Origin: Zygnema cylindricum
Lineage: Eukaryota > Streptophyta > Zygnematophyceae > Zygnematales > Zygnemataceae
Assembly (NCBI GenBank): GCA_037447655.1
Contig: JBBHKE010001392.1
Location: 32,869 to 78,868, forward strand
Length of the DNA: 46,000 nucleotides
Direction of reading: 5' to 3'
Shown: one piece after another, positions 1 through 10,872 of the stretch
Layout: every line of letters starts with the position of its first letter
How positions within the stretch are numbered: the stretch's first letter is position 1
Made by a program: the position numbers and the translations under genes
The notes under the pieces: model-generated
The model's input: the letters and a program-made list of their open reading frames with translations, nothing else
Database searches by the model: none
Told to the model about the DNA's origin: nothing

Positions 1-820
1 CTGTCATTTGGCTACGCATGTTGAACCGCATGCGTCCGCGTCCAAGTTAAGAGAGCTTTACGTAAAAATAATATTATTTTAACAGACAGCAAGTGTCTGT
101 CCGTCGGTACCGGAAGAAGAGATGGAGAGGCTCTCGTACGTTGAAGTTTTTTTGTTTCAAGTCCGGTTTTCGTCTAAGGTAAAAAGTAGTAAGTTGTAAC
201 GTGCTGCATTGTGTAACTATTTTTTTTTGGAAAACGATTCAGATGAAGACATGATGGAATTTGATGTAGGGGAAGAAGATTTAGAGTAAAAATAGTTAAA
301 GGATATATATATATATATATATTTTTTTTTTGCTCTAATGTGATTGTTTTTGTTTTTTTTTATCAATGTGTTACGTCGTGCAATGTTGAATGATGAAAAA
401 TGGAATCTGCTTTTGGCCTGAACTTTGTTTTTTTGAAGTTGCATGCTCTCGGAGAGGTAGAGAAGAAGGCCATGGCTGCCTGTCTGTGAACGACAGACAA
501 TTTTATTATAATAAAAATGCATTTCGAGAGAATTGAACCTGCGCCTGCGTACGCCAAGTTGTACGCATCGGTTTACTGTCCTTAACCAGTTGGTTTAAAT
601 GATCAGGTAACATCATAGAGTATTTAACTAAATACTATTTTTCACCGCTCATTTAACAAAAAACGTACAAACTTTGGTACATGTTCAATTCAATTTTTTA
701 AAATTGTACAGATTTGTACGGAAAAAAATTCATTAATGTTTTTTTCAAATCGACCCCTCTAGTTTCTGCGTATTGTACGCTCGTTCGAAAGGTGCGTAAA
801 ATACGTTTTGAACAACTATG
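1..820. other. intergenic, no gene seen
   Basis: AT-rich DNA with homopolymer T runs and a short TA dinucleotide run near 303-322. The open frames here are short, lack any recognisable domain and overlap on both strands, so I call none. The pentamer GTACG is frequent, as in much of the intergenic DNA of the window. Confidence 0.6.
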
Positions 821-1062
821 CCCATATTGTATTGATCGCAAAATGAAAAATAATGGTAACAGGGTTGAGTTGCACGTCGATCGATAGAGAATTAAATGTC
901 ATGTCTAAATTTTGAAAAACATTCGGACAAAATTTTTTTTCTGTGAGTTTTGAGGTATTTTTTATTTAGACCGTCAGATTCGAACGATCGGACGGTCGCT
1001 GATAAAAGTAGCGATCTAAGAAGATCGCATGAAAAGCCCATAACACAATTTACGATAGGACT
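821..1062 (+). repeat. dispersed repeat, copy A (pair with 38677-38922)
   Basis: About 240 bp are repeated at 38677-38922 in the same orientation at roughly 90 percent identity by eye. Similarity starts at cccatattgtattg and ends around gatagg; flanking sequences differ, so this is a discrete mobile or formerly mobile unit rather than part of a larger duplication. Near its end is a perfect small hairpin (gcgatc, loop taagaa, gatcgc). No ORF and no obvious terminal inverted repeat, so the class is unknown. Confidence 0.75.
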
Positions 1063-1700
1063 TACGTGAGCGTTTTTTTTTTTTCCGAGATTTTTTTCCC
1101 TCGGAATGTCATCCTACGCCGTGTCAGTTTGCTAAAAAAAATCGTCCGGCGGCGTGCGCTGTACCATGATGATACGTCAGATTCGTACATTCGTACAGGG
1201 TTGTGCACAACGCACACACATACAGTATGCCTACTCTGCGCGAGTTTTGTACCAAGTTTTGTGCGCCTACCAAAGGGCTACCATAAAAACGCCTACTTTT
1301 GAACTATGCTTACAAGATTAAACAATACGAACTTGATAGCAGTATTTTGGCCGAAATTCATAAAATATAATTAACTACGCATAAAAGAAAGCGGATTAGA
1401 ATGAGCCACGTCAACTCGTCTTAAAGTACAATTAAATTATTCTAATTTGAATAATTTCGCATTAAATGTAGTAAAATACTTAACGCTATTAATAATTGTG
1501 TAATGTACGATACCCAGTAGCCTTAAGGTGTATTGTACGAACAGTAATTGTACAAGACGGGTTCACCAGATATAGCGTACGCACGCTATATCGCACCTTA
1601 TTTAACCATGATTTCGTACGGTACCATATATTCCAACTTCTAAGGAGGCTTCGTCTGTCCGTGAAGTGTTAACATTGACATTGTCAATATCTGTTGTGAC
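1063..1700. other. intergenic, no gene seen
   Basis: No supportable coding sequence. It contains a perfect 10-bp inverted repeat with a 4-bp loop (gatatagcgt / acgctatatc) at 1569-1592. Confidence 0.55.
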
Positions 1701-1913
1701 CCTAGCCCTCCTCTTCCCTCTTCCTCTCTCTCCCTCTCACCCCCCCTCCCCTCCCCCTCCTCCCTCCCTCTTCCCTCACCCAATCTCTGTCTTCCTCTCT
1801 CCCTCTTCTTCTCTCATTCCCTTTACCATTCCGTCTCCCTCTCCCTCTTTCTCCCTTTCCTACTCTCTCTCTCTCCCTCTCCCTCCCTCTCCCTTTACCT
1901 TTCCCTCTCTCTT
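1701..1913. repeat. long polypyrimidine (CT-rich) tract
   Basis: More than 200 bases almost entirely C and T on the plus strand, in imperfect CTCTCC/CCCTCT units. An open frame passes through it only because low-complexity CT sequence lacks stop codons. Such tracts can form triplex structures. Confidence 0.85.
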
Positions 1914-2053
1914 TTGGCTAAGGATTTTGAGAGGAGGGAGAGGAAGGGAATCGAATCATGGAGTAATTTGTACCGAGGAGTGGAAAATCAAATCTCTCAC
2001 CAACCCCCTTTATTTGGTGGGTGGAGGGAATGGTAAATTGGTGAACAATCTCG

Positions 2054-2055
<2 letters not shown>

Positions 2056-2091
<36 letters not shown>
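2056..2091. repeat. (GA)n microsatellite
   Basis: About 17 uninterrupted GA units. It lies 140 bp downstream of the CT-rich tract, so the two can pair in opposite sense. Confidence 0.9.
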
Positions 2092-2093
<2 letters not shown>

Positions 2094-2792
2094 AGGAGAA
2101 TTGTGGATGAATTTGTATGGTGATTTTCTCAACTATTGGTTCGTGGAATTTTGGATTGTATTGTTAGCAAGGATGGAAGAAGCAACAATTGGAGTTCCGA
2201 GAGACAACATTGTGTGGAAGTCAATATTGGTTGATACTAATAGAAAGATTTTTGATCTATACCTTGATGTCATATATAAATATGCATTGTGGCATAAAAA
2301 GTCGGGTCCTTATAGATTTTGATAAGTTGGAGAGCATGGTCTTAGACAATTTAACAAAGGGAGTATGTCTTAGTGGAAAGGAAAGTGGAAAGGAACAAAA
2401 AGCAATATATGTTGTTTTGGCACGCGCAACATTCACAAGCTACCTTTTTCGAAAGAAAGTAAGTGTATAACAAATGAAGTACTAAAACACTGACACCTCA
2501 TAAGAGCCAATGCGGGTAGAGTTAGTTACTGGAAGGAAAAAATGTGTTAACTAGAACGGATGACTAGTCCAAATGCACTATCCTATGCTTTATGAAACAC
2601 AAGTATGAATTTACCTATCGTTTGGAGAATTAAAGGCAAACATCTCTATACAAATTTATGAAATTATAGACCTTTGGCTTAAAACCTTTAAAGAGAGGCG
2701 GTGTATGTCCGTTCGCGCGTTGTCTGTTTGCATGCCTGTACGGAAGCGAAACCACACTATGCATCGTTTTGAAACCGTAGTATGTACAGTAC
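2092..2792. other. intergenic, no gene seen
   Basis: No open frame with recognisable domains and no repeat that I can match elsewhere in the window. Confidence 0.5.
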
Positions 2793-3240
2793 CATAGGTC
2801 GCAAAAGTCAAAATTTTAGATACCCCAAACCGACAAACATTTTTTTTTTCAAAATCTGAACACCCGCCACCGAACCGGATTATGTCACACTCCTATATTA
2901 TTACCCGTTACCCGATACGCGTTTACGAAAATAAAAATTAACCGAAACTCGATTTCCCTCGACTACCCGTACTCGTTCGTACCCGCCCGAACCTGAATAA
3001 GTACAAAATTACAACGCTCGTTTTTATTACTCATAAACATTTAATAATGTTGATCAAAAATTATAATTCATCGTATTATTTAATGCAAGGAGATGTGGCA
3101 GGTTGTAGTCCACGTCTTTAAATAACCTTGTCAACTGTATTTTGTGATTTTTGGCTTTTGGCTATAAATAGTAGCGACTTATTAACACAAATAACAATGA
3201 GCAGTGTAGTGGTACATCTCCCTTTGCAAAAAACATTTCG
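2793..3240 (-). mobile_element. hAT-like non-autonomous fragment (related to 37987-38444), interrupted by a MITE
   Basis: From 2793 to about 3010 the sequence matches the reverse complement of 38240-38444, including the terminus (cataggtcgcaaaagtc versus cagaggtcgcaaaagtc). The match resumes after 3208 (ggtacatctccct) for a few tens of bases and then decays. A TA-flanked MITE sits in the gap at 3012-3206. The left end carries the hAT-like terminal repeat. The other end is not identifiable, and a decayed hAT transposase on the minus strand at 3866-5290 may be part of the same larger element (inference). Confidence 0.65.
3012..3206. mobile_element. TA-flanked MITE, small family member 1
   Basis: A 195-bp element flanked by TA on both sides. 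Its right end (ataacaatgagcagtg) matches the right ends of the copies at 32856-33037 and 16609-16815, and its middle carries the shared block around gttgtagtccacgtc. The uninterrupted relative at 38225-38260 shows the empty target (a single TA), which fixes the insertion boundaries. TA duplication suggests mobilisation by a Tc1/mariner-type transposase (inference). Confidence 0.75.
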
Positions 3241-3865
3241 TGTACCTCTTCTTTTTACTATTTTGTCTTTTTGCAATATCTTTTGACAAATCATTTTTGT
3301 CCTCGAAAGTCACCTCCCTGAAGAGATTTTTTCCTAATTTTCGTGTAACTCTTAAATTAATGTTTAAAATCTTATATTGATATTTATTCTCTCGCAATCT
3401 AAATTTTTCGTTACATTTTTTGGACGGTTTTTCTTTCGACAACGATACTATGTTATGAATTATAAAAAAAAGGTAAAGTTTTTATTATGTATGCTTAAAT
3501 AAAAATCTTAGTTTTTCACATGGAATATCAATTAGCAAAAAACACATTGTGATAGGAAAAAAAAACAAAAAATATTTTGTAGTATTAAATATAGAAATAA
3601 ACAAGTAACAACCTTGTTCTGTTTTCGACTCCATTATACAAATTCCCAACCTCAAACTTAAAAACTACACAAAATGTATAAATCTAAATTTCGTATTATA
3701 CGACGCTTTGGTAATTTGATAAAATTAAACATTCCGATTTAAAAAAAAAAAACAAAATAACACTAGAAAAATTGTGAAATATAAAAAAAAATCAAAGGAA
3801 AAAAAAACAATATAAATAATACTAAAATAATAACAATAATTAGAAAACAAAACAAAAATAATAAT
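3241..3865. other. AT-rich stretch, no gene seen
   Basis: A-rich sequence with many homopolymers. It lies between the hAT-like fragment and the hAT transposase remnant and could be the 3-prime untranslated part of a decayed autonomous hAT element, but nothing proves this. Confidence 0.4.
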
Positions 3866-5290
3866 TTATGCATTTAAAAGGTCTCGGTTGGATCTAACAC
3901 ACAAAAGATCATTAACAATTGAAGCCGCTAGTGAGCTCCTCTTATTTGTTATCGTGTTCCCAGCATCCGAATAATTGCATTCGGACATAGAGCTAGAAGC
4001 GGGAATAATTAGAATAATGTTCTCGGCATCCGAACAATTGCATTCAGACATGAAGCTAGAAGCGGGAATAGCTATAATAGATATAGCAACACCGGCTACA
4101 ATATAAAATCCTCCATCTTTCGCACGTGCATTCTTTTTTCCACGATTCAAGTATGTTAACGTTTAATCTTTCGTCGTTGGTTAATTTTAAATCAAAATAA
4201 CGTTTTATTTCGTCGTTAACGAGCGCTTTTTTGTCGGTGGTAATAAAAACCTCATTTTCGTCATGGCTCTCACAAAAAAAAATGAAAACCTTATTTACTT
4301 TTCGTTTTTTTGTGATACTTTGCGGACTACCAAAAACAACGTCATCACCGAGGTCGTTTGCGAGTTCTCGAAGTTTGACCATTGTGTTTTCAATTTCGGT
4401 TTTTGATACCCCATTTATTTCAAGCTTTTGTTTTTGTCGGGGATTTAAGAGAGCCGCGACAATATGATACTCATGAAAGCCCCACTTCGGTAGCTCAAAT
4501 TTCACAAAAAGTTGTTTCAATTTTTGCAAGGTTGGGGAATCGGCGGGGCATTTTTTTTCACCGTCATTGTAAGATGTTTTTCTTACATTACAATGGTTAT
4601 GGAAAGACAATGGTTTAAACAAAACCAAATATAAAGTGGGTTATTTGAATTTTTCCAACTTTAGGGTCGCTTCTTAAAACCTTTCTAAAAATTGTATAAG
4701 TTCGTTCAGGTGAGTCTTATCGATACAAGCAAAAGTATACATTTTTTTTTGCTTGAACGATTGGTCCTATCTCATTGAATGCATCGCAAAAACTCTTAAG
4801 CATTCGGAGCAAAGAATTCCACTGCGTTGCGTTTTCTCGTTTTAAAGTGTTTTTCAAAAGATTTTGTAAATTACTCTGTTTGAAAAACGTGACCAATGAT
4901 TTACACACGTCAATTAGATCAAAAAAATTAGGAACTTCCACATCGTATTTGCCTTTTTTGGAAGTCCCGCTCTTATTCAATATCGTTGTCACAAATGTAC
5001 CAATTTTATGGTCCGCGCAAGGTATCCAATTAAACATAATCGGTAGACCTTTAGCCGCACACATGTTAGAGACACTATTAGTCACGACAACGTAAAGATC
5101 AAAATTGGACATTTCAAAATTGGTAAATCAATTTTTGAAAGCCGTTAAAACATATTCCGCGATATATTTTTCCTCCGGAAAATGATCGACTTGAAGCGTC
5201 CATGCACGAAGTTTAAATTCATTGTCAATAAAATGAGCGGTTACTAACATGAATGAGGTTTTTTTATCGTCTCGATCTAGAGATCGGTCG
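3866..5290 (-). pseudogene. degenerate hAT-superfamily transposase
   Basis: Minus-strand translation in several frames gives recognisable hAT pieces in order. 5290-5100: a decayed segment resembling the part of the RNase H-like core just before the second catalytic Asp. 5112-4717: a 131-residue frame with the VVTNSVSNMCAA block, the position where family members read TDNASN, then FDLIDVCKSLVTFF and RENATQWNSLLRML. 4628-4150: a frame ending in LNVNILESWKKE. 4150-3866: the C-terminal dimerisation region (IPASSSMSECN, ITNKRSSLAASIVNDLL, VRSNRDL). Stop codons (for example after the frame ending at 4717) and frame changes separate the pieces, so it is non-functional. A block of about 60 bp in the dimerisation domain is tandemly duplicated (3959-4080). 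Terminal repeats were not found. Confidence 0.8.
3959..4080. repeat. tandem duplication, two units of about 60 bp
   Basis: Two adjacent similar units read on the minus strand as IPASSFMSECNCSDAENI and IPASSSMSECNYSDAGNT. The duplication lies in the conserved dimerisation domain of the hAT remnant, where intact family members have one copy. Confidence 0.8.
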
Positions 5291-6467
5291 TCAATTTGAC
5301 AAAATTATTGTTATCAACATTTTTTCTAAGTTTTGGGATAATCAAACTACAAATATCTTTCGCATAAGATATAATGTAGTTTTTTACGCTATTGACGGAC
5401 GGGAGTAGTTGGGCGATGGCAACACTTTTGTTGGAAAAAACACCAACATCAAAAAATGCTTGACAAAATGCTTAAAAACCTGGGGAAAAAAACAAAAAAA
5501 ACGATAAAAAAATATCATGCAATTATTGACCATGATTAATAAAGAACGTTTATATCGAAACGATTTTTTTTTTTGGATAGACAAATAAAAAACAACATCA
5601 TGACAAACCAAATAATAACAAAAAAATAAAAATAAGCTTATGAATGTAAATTATTTATAAGGAAATAGGTGATGAAACTCAAATATATAAATTTATTAAC
5701 AAAACAAGTTATTATAGCATACACAATAAAACAATCTGAAATAGAATTTAAAATAAACCATACCTCAACCGTCTACTAACGAAAACGGTCGAAGGTCCTC
5801 ACAACACATCAACGCCACTATTTTTGCATTTTTTTTTCTGTCACTTGTTTTCGCCTTCGTTTTTGAAAGAAACTATCGAATAAGTCCTCTTGAATTATCC
5901 ATGTCAGCCAAATCTAAACATGTGTGAGTATTGATTGTTGAAGTACCATTTGCTAACTTATATTGATAAACTATGAAACATGTATTACAAGCCATAAAAC
6001 ATGTTCCCTTTACCATGTGTTTGTTGATGTTTTAACTTCATAGACATGTTCAATTTTTTTTCCAACAATTTGAAGTGGCCCTGCTTTCTTTCAATAGGTA
6101 ATACTGAGCAATTTCACCATCTTTTGATTTTTTAAGTTCGTTTTGGATTTTAGTTTTAAGGGAAAAGAGGATGTTTTTCTCCATTTAAGCGTATGACTAA
6201 GTTTTGTTTGAATTGTGGTTGAGTTTCTCTAACTTAAATAACAATTAAATTTACCGATTTATTGTTTGACACATGTGAGTAAGCCAATCATTAGGATTTG
6301 TCGTGGGAAATTCACGTAATAGCTTGATTTTCACTTATATATTAAGCAATTATTACTACATGTCGCATGAGATTGACATAATAATATGATATATTTGTTG
6401 AAACACAGTGTAAAATGCATGATTAGCAGTTTGCAATAAAGTACAACGTATGAATAAGCCAATAATT
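5291..6467. other. intergenic, no gene seen
   Basis: AT-rich DNA without recognisable coding sequence. It may include the 5-prime part of the decayed hAT element, but I cannot match any motif. Confidence 0.5.
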
Positions 6468-6511
6468 ACTGTCATGCCACATGATATCGATTAGCACGCT
6501 CGCACGATATT

Positions 6512-7234
6512 TGTTGTTCTGACACAACTGCTGGCACTGAAGATGAAGAAGATGCAGCAGTAGTCATCGTAGAACAAACCAAGAGAGGAAGCTTCCACAA
6601 ATACCGATGGCTGAACAGAAACTTTGACAGACTATAACTCTCAGAAAAACGCTCTAAACGTCCTGAAAATTTGCCACAATGTAGATAACATAAAAGGAAC
6701 ACACACACAAAATTTCAATCAATTTCGCTCACAAATCAGTGAGATATGTAGAAATGAAATTACATAAAACTGAGTGTACAGTTTTCATATCATTTGTTCC
6801 TAAAAATCAAATTCACTAAGTCCTACTTTTATACACCGAAACTACACTAAGCTGTACGGAGGCATTCCAGCCGTACATCTAACATTCTATCACAAATATT
6901 TACACCGAAGTTCAGACAACGTAAAGTGATAATGATCTAGTCACGCCTCGTCACTATTTGTTGGCGGCGGCTGTCAGCGGTCCGATTAGAGGATTTGGCA
7001 CCGTAGAATTGACTTTACGAAGTCCAGTGGTCCTGCCGAATTTCCGTACGTCCACGGAGGACATACTCACGCATTCTCCCAAGTGACGACACGTGTCCCA
7101 AGTGTGAATGAACCGTGAACTCCCAACTTCACTGTCAAGTACTGAACCGAACTCAACCAAAAATAGCTCAAGTCCTGAATAGCTCTCTCTCACAACCGAG
7201 GCATAAAGAGGACTAAAGCTTTCTAAAAACAACA
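6512..7234 (-). repeat. 3-prime LTR of the copia element
   Basis: 723 bp, starting TGTTGTT and ending AACAACA on the minus strand, so the ends are inverted. The purine tract AGGGGAG lies directly upstream in element sense (7235-7241), as expected for plus-strand priming. The LTR carries a copy of the first 18 codons of gag, which here run out into host sequence and stop. Confidence 0.9.
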
Positions 7235-7257
7235 CTCCCCTAAAGCTTTAGACTCTG

Positions 7258-10200
7258 CTAGTCACTCAGTCCACATGCCTCTCTACAGAACTTCAATTTG
7301 GGAGCAGGTAAGGGTTTCGTCATCATATCAACCACCATTTGCTCATCCGGTAAATAACTCAACTTCAAGACTTTTCCCATCACCTTTTCTCTTACAAATT
7401 GTAGCTTGATATCAATGTGCTTACTCTTAAAGTGATGACTGGGATTAGATGCAATAGCGATTGCTGCCTGATTATCACACCACACTATCTGTGGTCCAGA
7501 TTGCATAAAGAGAAGCTCTTGGAGAAGAGACTTTACCCAAAGTAACTCCTTAACTGCCGAACTGGCAGCCATGTACTCAGCCTTCATGGTAGACTGAGCC
7601 GTTACCTTCTGAAGTTTGCTGCTCCAGCAACAAGTTCCACTTCCGATCTTCAAAATGTATCCGGTGGTGGAGCGTCGGCTTGGCATATCTCCGTAGCTCG
7701 CATCGCTCCATGTATGAATTTTGACTTCCTCTCCACCGAGAGAGAGTCTAAGACTTTGAGTTCCTGCAAGATAACGAAGAACTCTCTTTGCTGCCTCATA
7801 GTCTGATTTCCTTAGATTCTGAAGGCTTCGGCTTAAGGCTCCAACCGCTTCTGCGATGTCGGGACGAGTACAATTCATGAAATAAACGAGGCTTCCGACA
7901 ATCTGCCTGTAAGGAATGGAGGACATAGAATCTGCCTCCCCTGAATCTAAGAAATCATCAACCAAAACACCACCATCCGTTTCCGTGCCTTCCAATTTCT
8001 GCCTGAATTCCATTCGAGTGGCACTCCCCTTTGCGTCCGACATGCCAAACTTTTCTAACATGTTCTTTATTGCTTCCTTTTGAGTTAAATAAATAATTTT
8101 CTGTTTCTTGTCTCTTTCTACTTGAATTCCTAGAATATACTTAGCCTCACCCAAGTCTTTCATTTCAAACCGGGAATTCAAAGCTGATTTTATTTTATTA
8201 ATCTCATTGATAGATTTGCTAATCAGTAGCAAATCATCTACATAAACTGCCACATAAATCACTCCATCATCACCTTGCATTACATAGACTGAGTGATCTG
8301 AACTGATCCTGGTAAAGCCAAGATTGGTTAAAAACTCATCTAATTTTAGGTTCCATTGTCTCGGAGCTTGTTTCAGACCATACAGGGACTTCAACAGTTT
8401 ACAGACCAGATTTTCTTTCCCTTTTTCTGCATACATCTCTGGCTGCTTCATATAAATTACTTCCTCCAAATCACCATGCAAGAAAGCAGTTTTAACATCC
8501 ATCTGATGCAATTCCATATCCTCTATTGCAGCAAGAGATAGCAAAACTCTAACAGTAGGAAAGCGAACTACAGGAGAGAAGGTCTCTTCATAGTCAATTC
8601 CCTCCTTTTGGCTAAATCCCTTAGCAACCAGTCTAGCTTTATATCTCTCAATTGTATTATCAGGATTCAATTTTAATTTGAAGACCCACTTACAACCGAT
8701 AGCTTTCCGGTTCGGTGGGAGCTCCACAAGTTCCCAAGTTTGGGCTTCCATAATTGACTTTATCTCCTCATTTGCAGCCGAGATCCAATGATCCTTTTCA
8801 GGAGCAGAAAAAACTTCATGAATAGTAAGCGGCTCCCATGTGCTTGCAAAAAAAGCACTCTCAACTCGGTCGCCTCGAAGGCGGCTGCTTTGCCTTCTTC
8901 CCCCCGGAAAATCTGACGCGGGAACTGTTGGTTCCCTACCTTGCCGCACAGGGCGTGTATTGGGAGGAGCATCAACAGAAGGAGCAGCTCCAGAAGGAGT
9001 ATTAGACGGCCCAGAGGCATTTGGGAGAGAGGTAGAAGAAGTAGAAGAGGATGGAGTAAAAGGTACATGCTCAAGAATGATATATTCTTGTATTTTCTCA
9101 TTCCTTTCAGTTGCATCCATGCTAAAAACGTCAACAGATTGACTTTCTTCTTTAATCTGAATATTCCTAGCTGTTTGAAGGCATCCTCTCTGAGGATTAT
9201 AGACCCTATAACCTGCAGATTCATCATCATAGCCTAAAAATACACTAGGTACAGATTTTGGACTAAGCTTCCAATTAGGAAGATTATCTAAGATAAAACA
9301 TTTGCTACCAAAAACTCTAAAATGACTTACATTTGGCTTTCTGCCTATCCACACTTCATAAGGTGTCTTACCCCTAACAGCTCGGGTTTCCACTCTATTT
9401 TTGATGTAGGAAGCACAATGAAAAGCTTCCCCCCAAAACTTTGGATCCACACCTTTATCGGCCATCATAGATCGAGCACATTCAGTCAAAGTCCGATTAA
9501 GTCTCTCGGCAACACCATTTTGTTCCGGTGTGTACGGAGCAGTAAATTCACGAGAGATGCCATTCTCTTTCAAAAAATCAGCAAATGCATGAGATACATA
9601 CTCTCCACCATTATCCGTTCGCAAAGCAAGAATAGATTTGCCGTGAAGTTTCTCCGCCCAGATTTTGTAGTGCTTAAAGTGAGTGAAGACTTCTCCCTTC
9701 TCCTTCATGAAGTATAGGCGACTATATCGGGAGTAATCGTCTGTAAAGGTGACAAAGAAGCGGCTGCCACCAAGAGAGGGAACTTTGGAAGGGCCGAAGA
9801 CATCAGAGTGAATAATACCAAAGAGATCTGTGGCTCGATGATCAAAAACTTGTGGTAGAGGAAGCTTGTGAAGCTTTCCGAGAGCACAACCATCACAAAC
9901 ATGGGACTCTTTTTGACCAAGCTTGACTCCCTCTATCATATTATGGTTTATCATCTTAGTAAGTCTCTCATGATGCACATGACCAAGCCTTTTATGCCAC
10001 AAAACATTATCACATAGGACACTGGAGTACGCAAAATCAATTTTATTAGCCAGGTCCATGCGGTACAAAAAGTTTGGGCCTCTAGTTCCTACTAGAGCTA
10101 CTCTTCCATTCTTGCTCACTATTTTTTTGCCATTTTTCTGGAGAACCTCGAAGCCTTTGCTTTCAGCTACAGACGTAGAAAACAGATTTTTCTTGAACTT

Positions 10201-10857
10201 TGGAACATACAAGACATCATACAAAGTTCTCTTAACAACCTTTCCATCTATCACACAATCGAGATCTATGTTTCCTTTGGCATTTGATTCAATAGCATAG
10301 CCACAAGCATAAAAGATCTGACGTAAAGGAATAGAAGACATCTCCTTAAACCAAGTCTTGTTCCAGCACATGTGTGAAGAGCTGCCGGAATCCATTATCC
10401 ATCCAAGGTCCTTTTCTCCTTCCATCATGTCAAGTTTGGCGAGAGCAAAAAACTCTTTGTCATCAGTTTTTGGAAAACTGATCACATCAGGTGTCTTTTC
10501 CTCGGTCTTTTTCTTCTCCAATTCCGTATCCTCCGCTGAAAATGCAACAATTTTATTCGGAGGTTTTTGGGAAATGGGAGGTCTGCGATGTCTCCATCCT
10601 TTTCGAAAGGTACCTGTTTCAAGAGCTTTTATATACAAAGGACAAGATGTGAAGGAGTGACCATCAGTATAGCAATAAACACATTTCTCAAACTGAGGAT
10701 TAAACTGATTCCCTTGATATCTACTTTCCCTCTGAAACTGAGCCGTAAATGCTACAGCTGGTTTTCCAAATCCTAAAACTGTTTGAGTAGCCTCTTCTGC
10801 CAAGATAAACTCTATAGCTGTTTGCAAATTCCAAAGAGGTTTAGACAATTTCTTCAT
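7258..10857 (-). CDS. pol: copia pol polyprotein (zinc knuckle, protease, integrase, RT, RNase H)
   Basis: 1199 uninterrupted residues from the first ATG after the in-frame UAA. Visible in order: zinc knuckle CX2CX4HX4C at about 59-72; protease active site DSGSSSH at 156-162; GAG-pre-integrase with H-H-C-C around 288-324; integrase core with catalytic D352 (HSDVFGP), D415 (RTDNGGEY) and E451 (NGVAERLNRT); reverse transcriptase from about 720 (GCKWVFKLK) through KTAFLHGDLEE and the YVDD box at 872-875; RNase H with SDASYGD (1051-1057), AEYMAA (1093-1098) and CDNQAA (1127-1132), ending near KPLPAPK. All catalytic residues I can check are present, so the enzyme part looks intact. Gag lies upstream in the same frame behind one stop codon, and the ATG used here may not be the natural start. 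Confidence 0.93.
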   Translation of the reverse strand: MKKLSKPLWNLQTAIEFILAEEATQTVLGFGKPAVAFTAQFQRESRYQGNQFNPQFEKCVYCYTDGHSFTSCPLYIKALETGTFRKGWRHRRPPISQKPPNKIVAFSAEDTELEKKKTEEKTPDVISFPKTDDKEFFALAKLDMMEGEKDLGWIMDSGSSSHMCWNKTWFKEMSSIPLRQIFYACGYAIESNAKGNIDLDCVIDGKVVKRTLYDVLYVPKFKKNLFSTSVAESKGFEVLQKNGKKIVSKNGRVALVGTRGPNFLYRMDLANKIDFAYSSVLCDNVLWHKRLGHVHHERLTKMINHNMIEGVKLGQKESHVCDGCALGKLHKLPLPQVFDHRATDLFGIIHSDVFGPSKVPSLGGSRFFVTFTDDYSRYSRLYFMKEKGEVFTHFKHYKIWAEKLHGKSILALRTDNGGEYVSHAFADFLKENGISREFTAPYTPEQNGVAERLNRTLTECARSMMADKGVDPKFWGEAFHCASYIKNRVETRAVRGKTPYEVWIGRKPNVSHFRVFGSKCFILDNLPNWKLSPKSVPSVFLGYDDESAGYRVYNPQRGCLQTARNIQIKEESQSVDVFSMDATERNEKIQEYIILEHVPFTPSSSTSSTSLPNASGPSNTPSGAAPSVDAPPNTRPVRQGREPTVPASDFPGGRRQSSRLRGDRVESAFFASTWEPLTIHEVFSAPEKDHWISAANEEIKSIMEAQTWELVELPPNRKAIGCKWVFKLKLNPDNTIERYKARLVAKGFSQKEGIDYEETFSPVVRFPTVRVLLSLAAIEDMELHQMDVKTAFLHGDLEEVIYMKQPEMYAEKGKENLVCKLLKSLYGLKQAPRQWNLKLDEFLTNLGFTRISSDHSVYVMQGDDGVIYVAVYVDDLLLISKSINEINKIKSALNSRFEMKDLGEAKYILGIQVERDKKQKIIYLTQKEAIKNMLEKFGMSDAKGSATRMEFRQKLEGTETDGGVLVDDFLDSGEADSMSSIPYRQIVGSLVYFMNCTRPDIAEAVGALSRSLQNLRKSDYEAAKRVLRYLAGTQSLRLSLGGEEVKIHTWSDASYGDMPSRRSTTGYILKIGSGTCCWSSKLQKVTAQSTMKAEYMAASSAVKELLWVKSLLQELLFMQSGPQIVWCDNQAAIAIASNPSHHFKSKHIDIKLQFVREKVMGKVLKLSYLPDEQMVVDMMTKPLPAPKLKFCREACGLSD

Positions 10858-10872
10858 TTCATCTGAGGCTCC

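Noticed and set aside
1666-2322. 218-codon open frame
   Set aside because: It runs through CT- and GA-rich simple sequence, which lacks stops by composition; the protein would be low-complexity Pro/Ser/Leu without a domain.
8760-9230. 156-codon frame overlapping copia pol
   Set aside because: Shadow of the intact pol frame.
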